DNA of 5,976 nt from Fidelibacterota bacterium (lineage in GTDB: Bacteria; Fidelibacterota; Marinisomatia; SCGC-AAA003-L08; D37C17). Position 1 is the stretch's first letter, and each line of letters begins with the position of its first letter. Location: contig JABHHG010000038.1 in NCBI GenBank assembly GCA_018671635.1, forward strand, positions 1-5,976. Reading direction: 5' to 3'. This document shows positions 1 through 5,896 of the stretch, piece by piece. The position numbers and the translations under genes were made by a program. A model generated the notes under the pieces. It searched no databases. It worked only from the letters and a program-made list of their open reading frames with translations, and had not been told where the DNA came from.

Positions 1-726
1 AAGCTGTACAATTTATCGGTTGAGTACTTTCAAAAAGATGAATTTGAATTAGCCATCCAGAATTTAGGAATTGCCATAAAAATGGATCCTTCTCGAGGAG
101 AGAGTTATGGAACTCTCGCTGCACTTCATCTTCAAAAAGAGAACCCCTATAAGGCAAAGGAAATCGCATTAGTGGGCAGTAAAAACGCTCCCAGATATTC
201 ATTAAATTATCAAGTATTAGCTGATATTGCTATAAAGGCTGAAAACCTGGATGAAGCTGAAAAATACTATGAAACTGCCATTGAAAATACAGATGCCCCT
301 GGACCAATCATGCGCCAACTCATATTCCTTTATATTGATAAAGGGGAAACTCAGAGAGCCATTGAATATTCAGATGTTCTCTTAAATAAATATCCAAATG
401 ATCCAGATTTATATTTCAATATTGGAGTGCTTTTTCAGCGTCTTGCACTTGAGGCATTTGACCCTGCAAGAGAATTGTATTTAGCCTTACCAAATGTGCC
501 AACACTTGATGATGTTAAGCCTGTATTTGATAGATTTAGTAATTCTCGTAAATATGCATATAATGCACGAGATTATTTTCTTCAGGCCAGTGATTTAGAG
601 ATTGAAGGTGATGGTAGTAGCGGTAGAGCGGCAATAGAAATGCGTAAGCTAATGAAGCAAATCGATGAGATTTTTGTACCCTCAATTAGAGAAATTGCCC
701 GCTCACAGAATATAGATTTAAATTAG
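1..726 (+). CDS. Tetratricopeptide-repeat (TPR) protein, 3' part (5' end outside window)
   Basis: The reading frame is open from base 1 to the TAA... stop at 724-726 (tag), giving 241 visible residues; the start lies upstream of the window. An internal ATG at 82 sits inside a repeat and has no Shine-Dalgarno, so it is not taken as the start. TPR-like helix pairs can be seen at about residues 3-30 (pattern ending AIKMDP), 36-63, 68-97 (LADIAIKAENLDEAEKYYETA) and 103-133 (ending LLNKYPNDP), with a further start at 136-160. TPRs form superhelical protein-binding scaffolds, so the role is probably an adaptor or assembly factor rather than an enzyme. The last 60 residues are charged and helical without a clear repeat. 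No signal peptide can be judged because the N-terminus is missing. It ends 21 nt before a strong terminator, so it is the last gene of its unit. The TPR fold is confident; the specific function is unknown. Confidence 0.85.
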   Translation, partial: KLYNLSVEYFQKDEFELAIQNLGIAIKMDPSRGESYGTLAALHLQKENPYKAKEIALVGSKNAPRYSLNYQVLADIAIKAENLDEAEKYYETAIENTDAPGPIMRQLIFLYIDKGETQRAIEYSDVLLNKYPNDPDLYFNIGVLFQRLALEAFDPARELYLALPNVPTLDDVKPVFDRFSNSRKYAYNARDYFLQASDLEIEGDGSSGRAAIEMRKLMKQIDEIFVPSIREIARSQNIDLN

Positions 727-746
727 AAGTATATAATTGAAGTAGT

Positions 747-779
747 AATAAAAAAGGGCTCAATGAGCCCTTTTTTATT
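747..779. terminator. Bidirectional intrinsic terminator between convergent genes
   Basis: Bases 747-761 pair perfectly with 765-779 around a 3-nt loop (AAT). The GC core is GGGCTC/GAGCCC, flanked by six A on the left (750-755) and six T on the right (771-776). On the plus strand it is a stem plus T-tract ending the TPR gene. Read on the minus strand the A-tract becomes the T-tract, so it also ends the DUF58 gene, whose TAA stop (780-778) overlaps the stem by two bases. Its position between two converging stops supports use in both directions. Confidence 0.9.
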
Positions 780-1668
780 ATCCAATTCGTTTTCTTTTTA
801 TGAGATATTCAGTTAAGACCATATCTAATGGCATATCTGTTTTTGCTAAAACATAATCTATTTTATTTTTTCGACATATGGATTTATAATAATTACAAAA
901 TCCATCCATACTTTTTTGATAATCTTTCTGAATATGCCAAGGCTCCGTAATTATTTCTTCTCCAGTTTCCATATCTTTGAATCGAGTTCTCTCATTAAAT
1001 TTTAAATCTAATTCTTGTGGATCTAAGACATGAATGACCAGTACTTCATGGCCTTTATATCGAAAGTGTTTTAGTCCCGAAATGACATTTTCAGGGTCAT
1101 CAAATAAATCAGAAATTAAAACGATAAGTCCCCGTTTTTTTATGCCTTCCGCACTTTTATGAAGCATAGGTGCTATGGCAGTTTCTGGTCCGGGTTGAAT
1201 TTTATTTAATCGAGAAAATAGAGCATTCAAATGGTTGGACTTTGATCGGGGAGGTAGATAGTCTCGAATCTCAGAATCAAATAGAGTGAGCCCAACTGCA
1301 TCCTGTTGTTTTAACATTAAATATGCCAGGGATGCCGACATTACTTTGGCATATTCCAATTTAGACATGCCATGAGATGAATAATCCATTGATTGGCTTT
1401 GATCAACTAAAAGGTGAGTTAAAAGATTAGTTTCTTCTTCGAATTGTTTTATGAAAAATCGATCTGTTTTTCCGTAGAGCTTCCAGTCAATATGACGAAT
1501 TTCATCACCAGCACCATACGAGCGATGCTCAGAAAACTCTACTGAGAAGCCATGATATGGACTTTTATGGAGCCCAACAATGAACCCCTCTACAACCATT
1601 CTTGCCTTTAGGGAAAGATTGTCAAGTTTTGATAAAAGTGTAGGTGATAAATATTGGTTACGAGACAC
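778..1668 (-). CDS. DUF58 family protein with vWA-like MIDAS motif (MoxR partner)
   Basis: A 296-residue soluble protein of the DUF58 family. The family signature is clear at residues 47-63: EHRSYGAGDEIRHIDWK, preceded by HKSPYHGFSVEF. A von Willebrand A-like segment follows, with a metal-site motif D89-Q-S91-Q-S93 and a later acidic strand end ISD187. No membrane helices are visible, so it should be cytoplasmic. DUF58 proteins are commonly encoded next to MoxR AAA+ ATPases and are thought to help MoxR mature or activate target complexes; the biochemical role is poorly known. The start is GTG at 1668-1666. It fits family N-termini (LLSKLDNLSLKARMVVEGF), and the next Met is residue 24, inside the conserved domain. 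No convincing Shine-Dalgarno precedes it, and the gene begins only 9 nt after the MoxR stop, so translation probably depends on coupling. The C-terminus appears complete and ends at the shared terminator. Family call is firm; function is inferred. Confidence 0.92.
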   Translation of the reverse strand: MSRNQYLSPTLLSKLDNLSLKARMVVEGFIVGLHKSPYHGFSVEFSEHRSYGAGDEIRHIDWKLYGKTDRFFIKQFEEETNLLTHLLVDQSQSMDYSSHGMSKLEYAKVMSASLAYLMLKQQDAVGLTLFDSEIRDYLPPRSKSNHLNALFSRLNKIQPGPETAIAPMLHKSAEGIKKRGLIVLISDLFDDPENVISGLKHFRYKGHEVLVIHVLDPQELDLKFNERTRFKDMETGEEIITEPWHIQKDYQKSMDGFCNYYKSICRKNKIDYVLAKTDMPLDMVLTEYLIKRKRIG

Positions 1669-1677
1669 TGAAAATTA

Positions 1678-2652
1678 TTAAGAAAGTTCCATTAGTTGTT
1701 CTAAAATCATATCTCGAGAAATACCATCAGCTTCAGCATTAAAATTGGGAATAATTCGGTGCCGAAGTACGGGTTTTATCATCGATTTCACATCATCAAT
1801 ATCTGGAGTGGTACGCCCATCCAAAAGAGCTTTTGCCTTTGCGCCCAAAATTAAATATGCACTGGCCCGAGGACCGGCACCCCAATCTAATAATTCATTG
1901 GTTAGGGAAAGTGCATCATCGCCAGGTCGTGTATTTCCAACCGTTTTTACGGCAAATTCAATCACATTATCGGCAACGGGTACTTTTCTAATCAAATTTT
2001 GAAATGAAGCTAATTCTTCGTGAGAAATTGCTGTGTTTAGTTTGTTAACAATTCCGCCTGTGGTAGATTTAACAATCTCAGCTTCTTCAGCAGCAGTAGG
2101 GTATTTTATGTGCAAATTGAACATAAAACGGTCTAATTGTGCTTCAGGAAGTGGATAGGTTCCTTCCTGCTCAATCGGGTTTTGGGTGGCCAATACAAAA
2201 AATGGTTCATCCAAAGTGTAGGTTTTTCCACCGGTGGTTACTTTATGCTCCTGCATGGCCTCTAATAAAGCCGCCTGTGTTTTGGGTGGAGTTCGGTTGA
2301 TTTCATCGGCAAGTACAATGTTTGCAAAAATTGGGCCTTCAAAGAAGCGAAAGAGCCGTTTCCCTGTGGATTGATCTTCCTCAATAATCTCAGTTCCCGT
2401 AATATCTGATGGCATCAAATCAGGCGTAAATTGAATCCGGTTGAATTTCAACTCAAGTGCATCAGATAAAGTCTTAATCAACAATGTTTTTGCCAACCCA
2501 GGCACACCCTCTAAAAGGACATGTCCCCGACACAAAAGGGAAATAAAAAGATGATCAATGATGTCATGTTGGCCAATAATAACTTTGCCAATTTCATTAA
2601 AAAGAGCATCTTTTTTAAGCTGTAAATTTTCTACTAATTCAATATTATTCAT
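1678..2652 (-). CDS. MoxR-family AAA+ ATPase
   Basis: A 324-residue protein, the usual MoxR length. Visible ATPase elements, in order: Walker A GVPGLAKT at 49-56 (the MoxR variant with Ala before Lys), Walker B IVLADE at 112-117 followed by INRTPPKTQAALLEAMQE, sensor 1 in ATQNP around N158, the MoxR signature EGTYPLPEAQLDRF at 163-176 containing the likely arginine finger R175, and sensor 2 WGAGPRAS around R262. The C-terminal helical lid ends with IKPVLRHRI. MoxR proteins form hexameric rings that use ATP to remodel partner complexes, commonly together with DUF58 and vWA proteins. The ATG at 2652-2650 has AGGA at 2663-2660 with a 7-nt gap, supporting this start. It is first in the minus-strand unit, divergent from rlmN. 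No adjacent vWA membrane proteins or BatD/TPR genes follow, so its target cannot be named from this window. Confidence 0.95.
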   Translation of the reverse strand: MNNIELVENLQLKKDALFNEIGKVIIGQHDIIDHLFISLLCRGHVLLEGVPGLAKTLLIKTLSDALELKFNRIQFTPDLMPSDITGTEIIEEDQSTGKRLFRFFEGPIFANIVLADEINRTPPKTQAALLEAMQEHKVTTGGKTYTLDEPFFVLATQNPIEQEGTYPLPEAQLDRFMFNLHIKYPTAAEEAEIVKSTTGGIVNKLNTAISHEELASFQNLIRKVPVADNVIEFAVKTVGNTRPGDDALSLTNELLDWGAGPRASAYLILGAKAKALLDGRTTPDIDDVKSMIKPVLRHRIIPNFNAEADGISRDMILEQLMELS

Positions 2653-2754
2653 TTTTTAGTCCTATTTGAACATGAGATGGCGTATAAATACTTTAAGTCC
2701 GCCAATTAAAACGCCGTAAATTTAGTACAATTTTATCAGAAGATTGATCCAAAT
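2653..2754. promoter_or_regulatory. Divergent intergenic region: moxR (-) and rlmN (+) promoters
   Basis: These 102 bp separate two diverging starts, so both promoters should be here. For rlmN the best -10 is TACAAT at 2726-2731 (5 of 6 to TATAAT), about 20 nt before the ATG, but its -35 position is poor. Another AT box, TATAAA at 2683-2688, sits in a stretch resembling one near 5444-5470. On the minus strand no hexamer pair stands out. The moxR Shine-Dalgarno AGGA lies at 2663-2660; rlmN has only weak AGAAG at 2739-2743. No clear operator palindrome was seen. Confidence 0.45.
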
Positions 2755-3804
2755 ATGTTACAAAATTCAGACAAATTTATTATTAAAGGAAAAGACCTTT
2801 TAGAGCTCCAAGATTGGTGTAGTAAAAAAGGACATCCAAAATTTCGAGCACAACAACTTTTTGAGTGGATGTATTTTCATGGGGAATCAAATCCTAAATT
2901 GATGTCTAACCTCTCACAATCACTTATCAATGACCTCCAAGCTGATTGTGTACTTCAAACATTAGAAATTGAAAAAGTTTCATCATCTGAAAATGAGGCT
3001 ACCAATAAATATTTGTTCCGTACGGCAGATAATCATTTTATCGAGACAGTGAGTATGGTGGAGGTCAATCGCCACACTGTGTGTATTTCTTCTCAAATTG
3101 GGTGTAGTGTAGATTGTGATTTTTGTGCCACAGCAACCATGGGAATAATACGAAACCTCAATACGGGAGAAATTGTAGATCAGCTCAATTATATTAGGGA
3201 AAAGGTTGAAACATCCATTACCAATATTGTTTTTATGGGGATGGGAGAGCCATTCTTGAACTATGAGCGAGTGTTAAAGTCGGCAGATATTTTTCATAAT
3301 CCAAAAGGATTTGGGTTGGGTGCACATCGCATTACAATTTCTACAGCAGGTATTTTGCCTAAAATCAAAAAATTTTATGAGGAGGATAGAAAATATAAAT
3401 TGGCAATTTCTTTAAATGCCTCAAATGATGAAACCCGAAGTGAAATTATGCCCGTGAATAATAAGTGGCCAATTTCAGAATTGGTAGCTATTGGGCGGTC
3501 TCATGCACATCGAAATCGCAAAGTGATGTTTGAGTATGTTCTTTTAGCCGGAGTAAATGATTCCCTCGATAATGCCCATGAGCTTTCGAGTCTATTGCGT
3601 GGTGTAGATTGTAAATTGAATATAATTCCATATAATGAGACGGATGGTAAGTATCGCCGCCCTGATAATGATGCAATAGAATCATTTTTAGCTATCTTAT
3701 CTGCACGACAAAAGGGGTATCGTGTGATGGTGAGATGGAGCAAGGGGCAAGATATTGATGCAGGATGTGGGCAGTTAGCAGTGAAACAAGAACCCCATGA
3801 ATAA
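2755..3804 (+). CDS. rlmN: Dual-specificity RNA methyltransferase RlmN (23S rRNA A2503 / tRNA A37 C2-methyltransferase)
   Basis: A 349-residue radical-SAM enzyme, normal RlmN length. The N-terminal segment GHPKFRAQQLFEWMY (26-40) is the RlmN accessory domain motif. The cluster-binding C117-x3-C121-x2-C124 lies in SQIGCSVDCDFCATATMG, followed by the SAM-binding MGMGEP at 161-166. The two catalytic cysteines are both present: C110, placed seven residues before the cluster as in E. coli C118, and C338 (GCGQL near the C-terminus), matching the methyl-carrying C355. Family knowledge: it adds a methyl to C2 of A2503 in 23S rRNA and A37 in some tRNAs, aiding fidelity at the peptidyl-transferase centre. 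The paralogue Cfr targets C8 of A2503; RlmN is favoured by the chromosomal-type neighbourhood and the accessory-domain and GEP-region sequence. The ATG has only a weak Shine-Dalgarno, but family alignment fits this start. The stop overlaps the next gene by 8 nt. Confidence 0.95.
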   Translation: MLQNSDKFIIKGKDLLELQDWCSKKGHPKFRAQQLFEWMYFHGESNPKLMSNLSQSLINDLQADCVLQTLEIEKVSSSENEATNKYLFRTADNHFIETVSMVEVNRHTVCISSQIGCSVDCDFCATATMGIIRNLNTGEIVDQLNYIREKVETSITNIVFMGMGEPFLNYERVLKSADIFHNPKGFGLGAHRITISTAGILPKIKKFYEEDRKYKLAISLNASNDETRSEIMPVNNKWPISELVAIGRSHAHRNRKVMFEYVLLAGVNDSLDNAHELSSLLRGVDCKLNIIPYNETDGKYRRPDNDAIESFLAILSARQKGYRVMVRWSKGQDIDAGCGQLAVKQEPHE

Positions 3805-4582
3805 AATACGTGAGTTTATGCTCGGGAGACTGCCTGAGACACCTCATTTTGCCATTGTTCTAGGCTCTGGATTGAGTTCATTAACAAATGATTTGATGAG
3901 GGCTCAATCAATACCATTTTCAGATATTCCAAATTATCCAGAAACTACTGTATCCGGCCATAAAGGTGAGTTTATTTTTGGTTATTTAGATGGTATCCCT
4001 ATTTTATGTGCTCGGGGTCGCTTCCATTTTTATGAGGGTTTATCACTCTCTGAAGTTACAATCCCCATAAAATTATTTTCGGCACTTCAAATTCCCAATT
4101 TAATTATTACAAATTCTGCAGGATGTGTTAATTCCCAATGGAATTTGGGTGATATAATGCTAATAAATGGGCATTTAGATTTTACATTTAGAGATGGAAA
4201 TCCAAAAATTGATAAAGATAAATTAATCTACAAAGAATCTAATCGCCAAATTGCTAAGTCAGTGGCATCTCAAGTGGGTTTAGAGCTGAGAGAAGGCGTC
4301 TATACATGGACATTAGGTCCAACTTATGAAACTCCCGCAGAAATAAATATGATTAGAGAACATGGTGGTGATGCAGTGGGAATGTCAACACTCCCTGAGA
4401 TTGTTGAGGCGGGGCTACAAAAATTGAATATGTGGGGATTTACATGTTTTACCAATATGGCGGCAGGCATAGAAAACGAAGTTCTTTCCCATGATGATGT
4501 TCTGTCTAATGCAGAGAAATTTAAAGATCATTTTAAAAACTATATCAATCAATTAATTACTACGATTTCAGAGGAGAATTGA
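3797..4582 (+). CDS. punA: Purine nucleoside phosphorylase, trimeric (class I / PNP-MTAP family)
   Basis: A 261-residue cytoplasmic enzyme that splits purine (deoxy)nucleosides with phosphate into base and (deoxy)ribose-1-phosphate for salvage. Visible family sites: VLGSGL (21-26) with phosphate Ser24, SGHKGEF with His55, RFHFYEG with Arg75 and His77, TNSAG (105-109), GPTYETPAE with Glu178, GMSTLPE with Met196, and FTN with Asn220. Glu178 plus Asn220 match the human E201/N243 pair that selects 6-oxopurines (inosine, guanosine); methylthioadenosine phosphorylases differ at the Asn site, so MTAP is less likely. His232 in SHDDVL sits where human H257 lies. It is slightly shorter than the usual 270-290 residues at the N-terminus. 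The ATG lies inside the end of rlmN (8-nt overlap) without a strong Shine-Dalgarno, implying coupled translation. The stop codon shares one base with the next start. The symbol punA is used by homology class only. Confidence 0.93.
   Translation: MNKIREFMLGRLPETPHFAIVLGSGLSSLTNDLMRAQSIPFSDIPNYPETTVSGHKGEFIFGYLDGIPILCARGRFHFYEGLSLSEVTIPIKLFSALQIPNLIITNSAGCVNSQWNLGDIMLINGHLDFTFRDGNPKIDKDKLIYKESNRQIAKSVASQVGLELREGVYTWTLGPTYETPAEINMIREHGGDAVGMSTLPEIVEAGLQKLNMWGFTCFTNMAAGIENEVLSHDDVLSNAEKFKDHFKNYINQLITTISEEN
4571..4576 (+). promoter_or_regulatory. Shine-Dalgarno GAGGAG that sets the BI-1/YccA start
   Basis: GAGGAG inside the last codons of the phosphorylase gene is followed by a 5-nt gap to ATG at 4582. 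The in-frame TTG at 4579 would leave only a 2-nt gap, so ATG 4582 is the better start. The arrangement TGATG (stop/start sharing the A) is typical of coupled translation. Confidence 0.75.
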
Positions 4583-5319
4583 TGAACGGACATACATCTT
4601 TTAGAAGTGGAAATCCATCTCTCAATAAAAATACATTTAAATCATTTTCAGCATCATCAGAGAATCAAATGACCTTAGATGGAACCGTCAATAAAACGGG
4701 AATTTCATTATTGATTTTAATGCTAACAGCTACTTACACCTGGAATTCACCTTCGCCAGGCTTAATGATGATAGGTGGAATTGGTGGTTTTATTGTGGCC
4801 ATGATTACTATTTTTAAACGTCACTTGTCCGCAATCACCGTGCCAATTTATGCAGCACTAGAAGGCTTAATGTTAGGGGGAGTCTCCATGATGTTCGAGC
4901 AATTATACCCCGGGATTGTAAGTCAGGCCATATTTCTAACATTTGGTATATTGGCTTCATTACTTCTCGCATATAAATCAGGGTTGATTAAACCCACAGA
5001 AAATTTCAAATTAGGAGTTGCTGCTGCAACCGGTGGCATTGCCATTATTTATTTGATGAGTTGGGTCATGAATTTTTGGGGTGGAAGTATTCCTTTAATT
5101 CATTCTTCATCTACATTTGGAATATTATTTAGCGTGGGCGTAATCATTATTGCGTCGCTGAATTTAGTGCTGGATTTCGATTTTATCGAAAAAGGCACTG
5201 AGATGGGTGCTCCTAAATATATGGAATGGTATGGTGCTTTTGGGCTTATGGTTACGTTGATTTGGCTATATTTGGAAATTTTAAGATTATTGGCAAAATT
5301 AAATTCTCGACGAAATTAG
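4582..5319 (+). CDS. Bax inhibitor-1/YccA family membrane protein
   Basis: A 245-residue integral membrane protein (from ATG 4582). The N-terminal cytoplasmic piece has the subfamily motifs FRSGNPSLNKNTF (7-19) and MTLDGTVNKTG (30-40), typical of the bacterial BaxI_1/YccA-like branch. Seven hydrophobic helices can be placed at about 38-53, 60-78, 84-106, 111-134, 143-166, 178-198 and 214-238. Helix 6 ends in LVLDFDFIEKG, with D198 and D200 in the region where BsYetJ-type BI-1 proteins have acidic residues proposed to control pH-dependent calcium leak; equivalence is inferred. The last helix (YGAFGLMVTLIWLYLEILRLL) is the most conserved family block. Location is the inner membrane. The physiological role in bacteria is uncertain. 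It is the last gene of the rlmN unit; no T-tract terminator is seen after it, so read-through into 5320-5605 is possible. Confidence 0.92.
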   Translation: MNGHTSFRSGNPSLNKNTFKSFSASSENQMTLDGTVNKTGISLLILMLTATYTWNSPSPGLMMIGGIGGFIVAMITIFKRHLSAITVPIYAALEGLMLGGVSMMFEQLYPGIVSQAIFLTFGILASLLLAYKSGLIKPTENFKLGVAAATGGIAIIYLMSWVMNFWGGSIPLIHSSSTFGILFSVGVIIIASLNLVLDFDFIEKGTEMGAPKYMEWYGAFGLMVTLIWLYLEILRLLAKLNSRRN

Positions 5320-5405
5320 ATTATTTTGAGTTAATTATACCATATATGGTGCCTGACTGCCATCTACGCTTGTATACAGTGTTAAAGTAATACTTTAATT
5401 AAAAC

Positions 5406-5433
5406 TTGACTTTAATTCTAAATCTGTAATAAT
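5406..5433 (+). promoter_or_regulatory. Candidate sigma70-type promoter for the small-protein genes
   Basis: TTGACT at 5406-5411 (5 of 6 to TTGACA), a 16-bp spacer, and AATAAT at 5428-5433 (5 of 6 to TATAAT) with an upstream TG at 5425-5426 in extended -10 position. A start near 5440 would give a leader of about 165 nt. The surrounding DNA is very AT-rich, so chance matches are possible. Confidence 0.4.
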
Positions 5434-5505
5434 TTAAGTCCTAGATGGCAAAGCATATAAATATTTAAAGTATAACTTAGTTTTGTTTTCTGAATTTTTT
5501 GTTTT

Positions 5506-5536
5506 TTGGCGTTCGTGCTAAATTTTTGAATACAAT
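5506..5536 (+). promoter_or_regulatory. Alternative weaker promoter nearer the small gene
   Basis: TTGGCG at 5506-5511 and TACAAT at 5531-5536 are separated by 19 bp, longer than ideal. A start near 5543 would place the hairpin at 5551-5573 almost at the 5' end of the transcript, a position where stems protect mRNA. Weaker than the 5406-5433 pair by match and spacing. Confidence 0.25.
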
Positions 5537-5550
5537 CTTGGGCTTAAAAC

Positions 5551-5573
5551 GTTCTGCCATTTGTTGGCAGGAC
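5551..5573 (+). other. Leader hairpin upstream of the 69-residue protein gene
   Basis: Bases 5551-5559 (GTTCTGCCA) pair with 5565-5573 (TGGCAGGAC) around a 5-nt loop, nine pairs including one G-U. The stem ends 17 nt before the Shine-Dalgarno, so it does not mask it. No T-tract follows, so it is not an intrinsic terminator. It could stabilise the mRNA 5' end or bind a regulator; the role is inferred. Confidence 0.5.
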
Positions 5574-5590
5574 AACTGATCGAAAACAAA

Positions 5591-5596
5591 AAGGAG
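5591..5596 (+). promoter_or_regulatory. Shine-Dalgarno AAGGAG that sets the small-protein start
   Basis: AAGGAG lies 9 nt before ATG at 5606. An in-frame TTG at 5561 would extend the protein by 15 residues, but those codons overlap the leader hairpin and this ribosome site and no site precedes them. ATG 5606 is therefore chosen. Confidence 0.8.
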
Positions 5597-5605
5597 AAAC
5601 ACAAC

Positions 5606-5815
5606 ATGAAGAATATAGCTGGTACTATCAATGAAGTTGCAGGTGCTTTTGTAACATTAATCAAAGGCCTTGTGGTTGCTGCTATCTTTGCAAACATCTT
5701 ATTTACAACGACATTTGACCCAGTGGGTGGAATCGTTGACTTGGTGAATGCATTTTTAGGTGGCGGACTAGCTGGATTACTTGGACTAATGGTGTTTGCT
5801 TCATTTTCTAAGTAG
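5606..5815 (+). CDS. Unrecognised 69-residue hydrophobic, probably membrane, protein
   Basis: I do not recognise this family. The protein starts MKNIAGTINEVAGAF and is hydrophobic throughout: one likely membrane helix at about 12-36, a short polar turn TTTFDP (34-39), an amphipathic stretch GGIVDLVNAF (41-50), and a Gly/Leu-rich helix GGGLAGLLGLMVFASF (52-67), ending in a single lysine. Only a few charged residues are present and there is no cleavable signal peptide or cysteine. It could be a two-helix inner-membrane protein or a small self-assembling peptide; Gly-rich hydrophobic peptides also occur among holins and bacteriocins, but no immunity, transporter or lysis gene is visible. The strong Shine-Dalgarno, a structured leader and C-ending Ile and Asp codons (five ATC, one ATA, no ATT; two GAC, no GAT) suggest high expression. 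A related gene follows 81 nt downstream. Being a real gene is likely; function is unknown. Confidence 0.8.
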   Translation: MKNIAGTINEVAGAFVTLIKGLVVAAIFANILFTTTFDPVGGIVDLVNAFLGGGLAGLLGLMVFASFSK

Positions 5816-5834
5816 TAATCCTCTGATAATCGAT

Positions 5835-5869
5835 TGAGATGTGGCGGATCACTGATTCGCTACATCTCA
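5835..5869 (+). other. Strong intercistronic hairpin between the two small genes
   Basis: Bases 5835-5849 pair with 5855-5869 continuously: 15 pairs, two of them G-U, around a 5-nt loop (CACTG). It begins 20 nt after the first stop and ends 16 nt before the Shine-Dalgarno of the second gene. The following bases (TATTCATCATT) are not a proper T-tract, so a canonical intrinsic terminator is doubtful. Partial termination, or protection of the upstream mRNA from 3' decay so the first gene is made in excess, are the likely roles. Confidence 0.7.
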
Positions 5870-5896
5870 TATTCATCATTAACCTAGGAGAAGAAG

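Larger units (their letters stand above)
5320..5605. other. Non-coding region with inverted repeats and the leader of the small-protein genes
   Basis: This 286-bp region has no convincing gene. It contains a perfect 12-bp palindrome (5339-5350, ACCATATATGGT), an 8-bp inverted repeat TTAAAGTA/TACTTTAA with a 1-nt gap (5382-5398), a 7-bp pair AATTAAA/TTTAATT (5397-5403 with 5411-5417), and a distant 9-bp pair TGCCATCTA (5358-5366) / TAGATGGCA (5442-5450). Towards the right are candidate promoters and a leader hairpin, listed separately. None of the short stems is followed by a clear T-tract, so no terminator is called for the BI-1 gene. No known riboswitch or small RNA was recognised. Very short open frames (for example ATG 5346, 14 codons) lack ribosome sites. 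Confidence 0.6.

Noticed and set aside
82..84. ATG at 82 as start of the TPR protein
   Set aside because: The frame is open from base 1 and the upstream residues form a good TPR helix pair; no Shine-Dalgarno precedes the ATG.
1745..2002. 85-codon open frame on the plus strand
   Set aside because: It lies entirely antisense inside the well-supported MoxR gene, has no ribosome site and its product looks like no protein family.
3488..3743. Two overlapping minus-strand open frames of 65 and 80 codons
   Set aside because: Both are antisense to the conserved C-terminal half of rlmN and overlap each other; typical shadow frames.
2755..3804. Cfr-type resistance methyltransferase instead of RlmN
   Set aside because: N-terminal accessory motif, both catalytic cysteines at RlmN spacing and the housekeeping operon context fit RlmN; no mobile element signs are nearby.
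4579..4581. TTG at 4579 as start of the BI-1 protein
   Set aside because: Only 2 nt from the Shine-Dalgarno; ATG at 4582 has proper spacing and the TGATG overlap.
5346..5390. 14-codon open frame (ATG 5346 to TAA 5390) as a leader peptide
   Set aside because: No ribosome site, lies before the best candidate promoter, and its ATG is part of a palindrome.
5382..5398. Terminator for the BI-1 gene formed by TTAAAGTA/TACTTTAA
   Set aside because: The stem is all but GC-free, the loop would be one base, and no T-tract follows.
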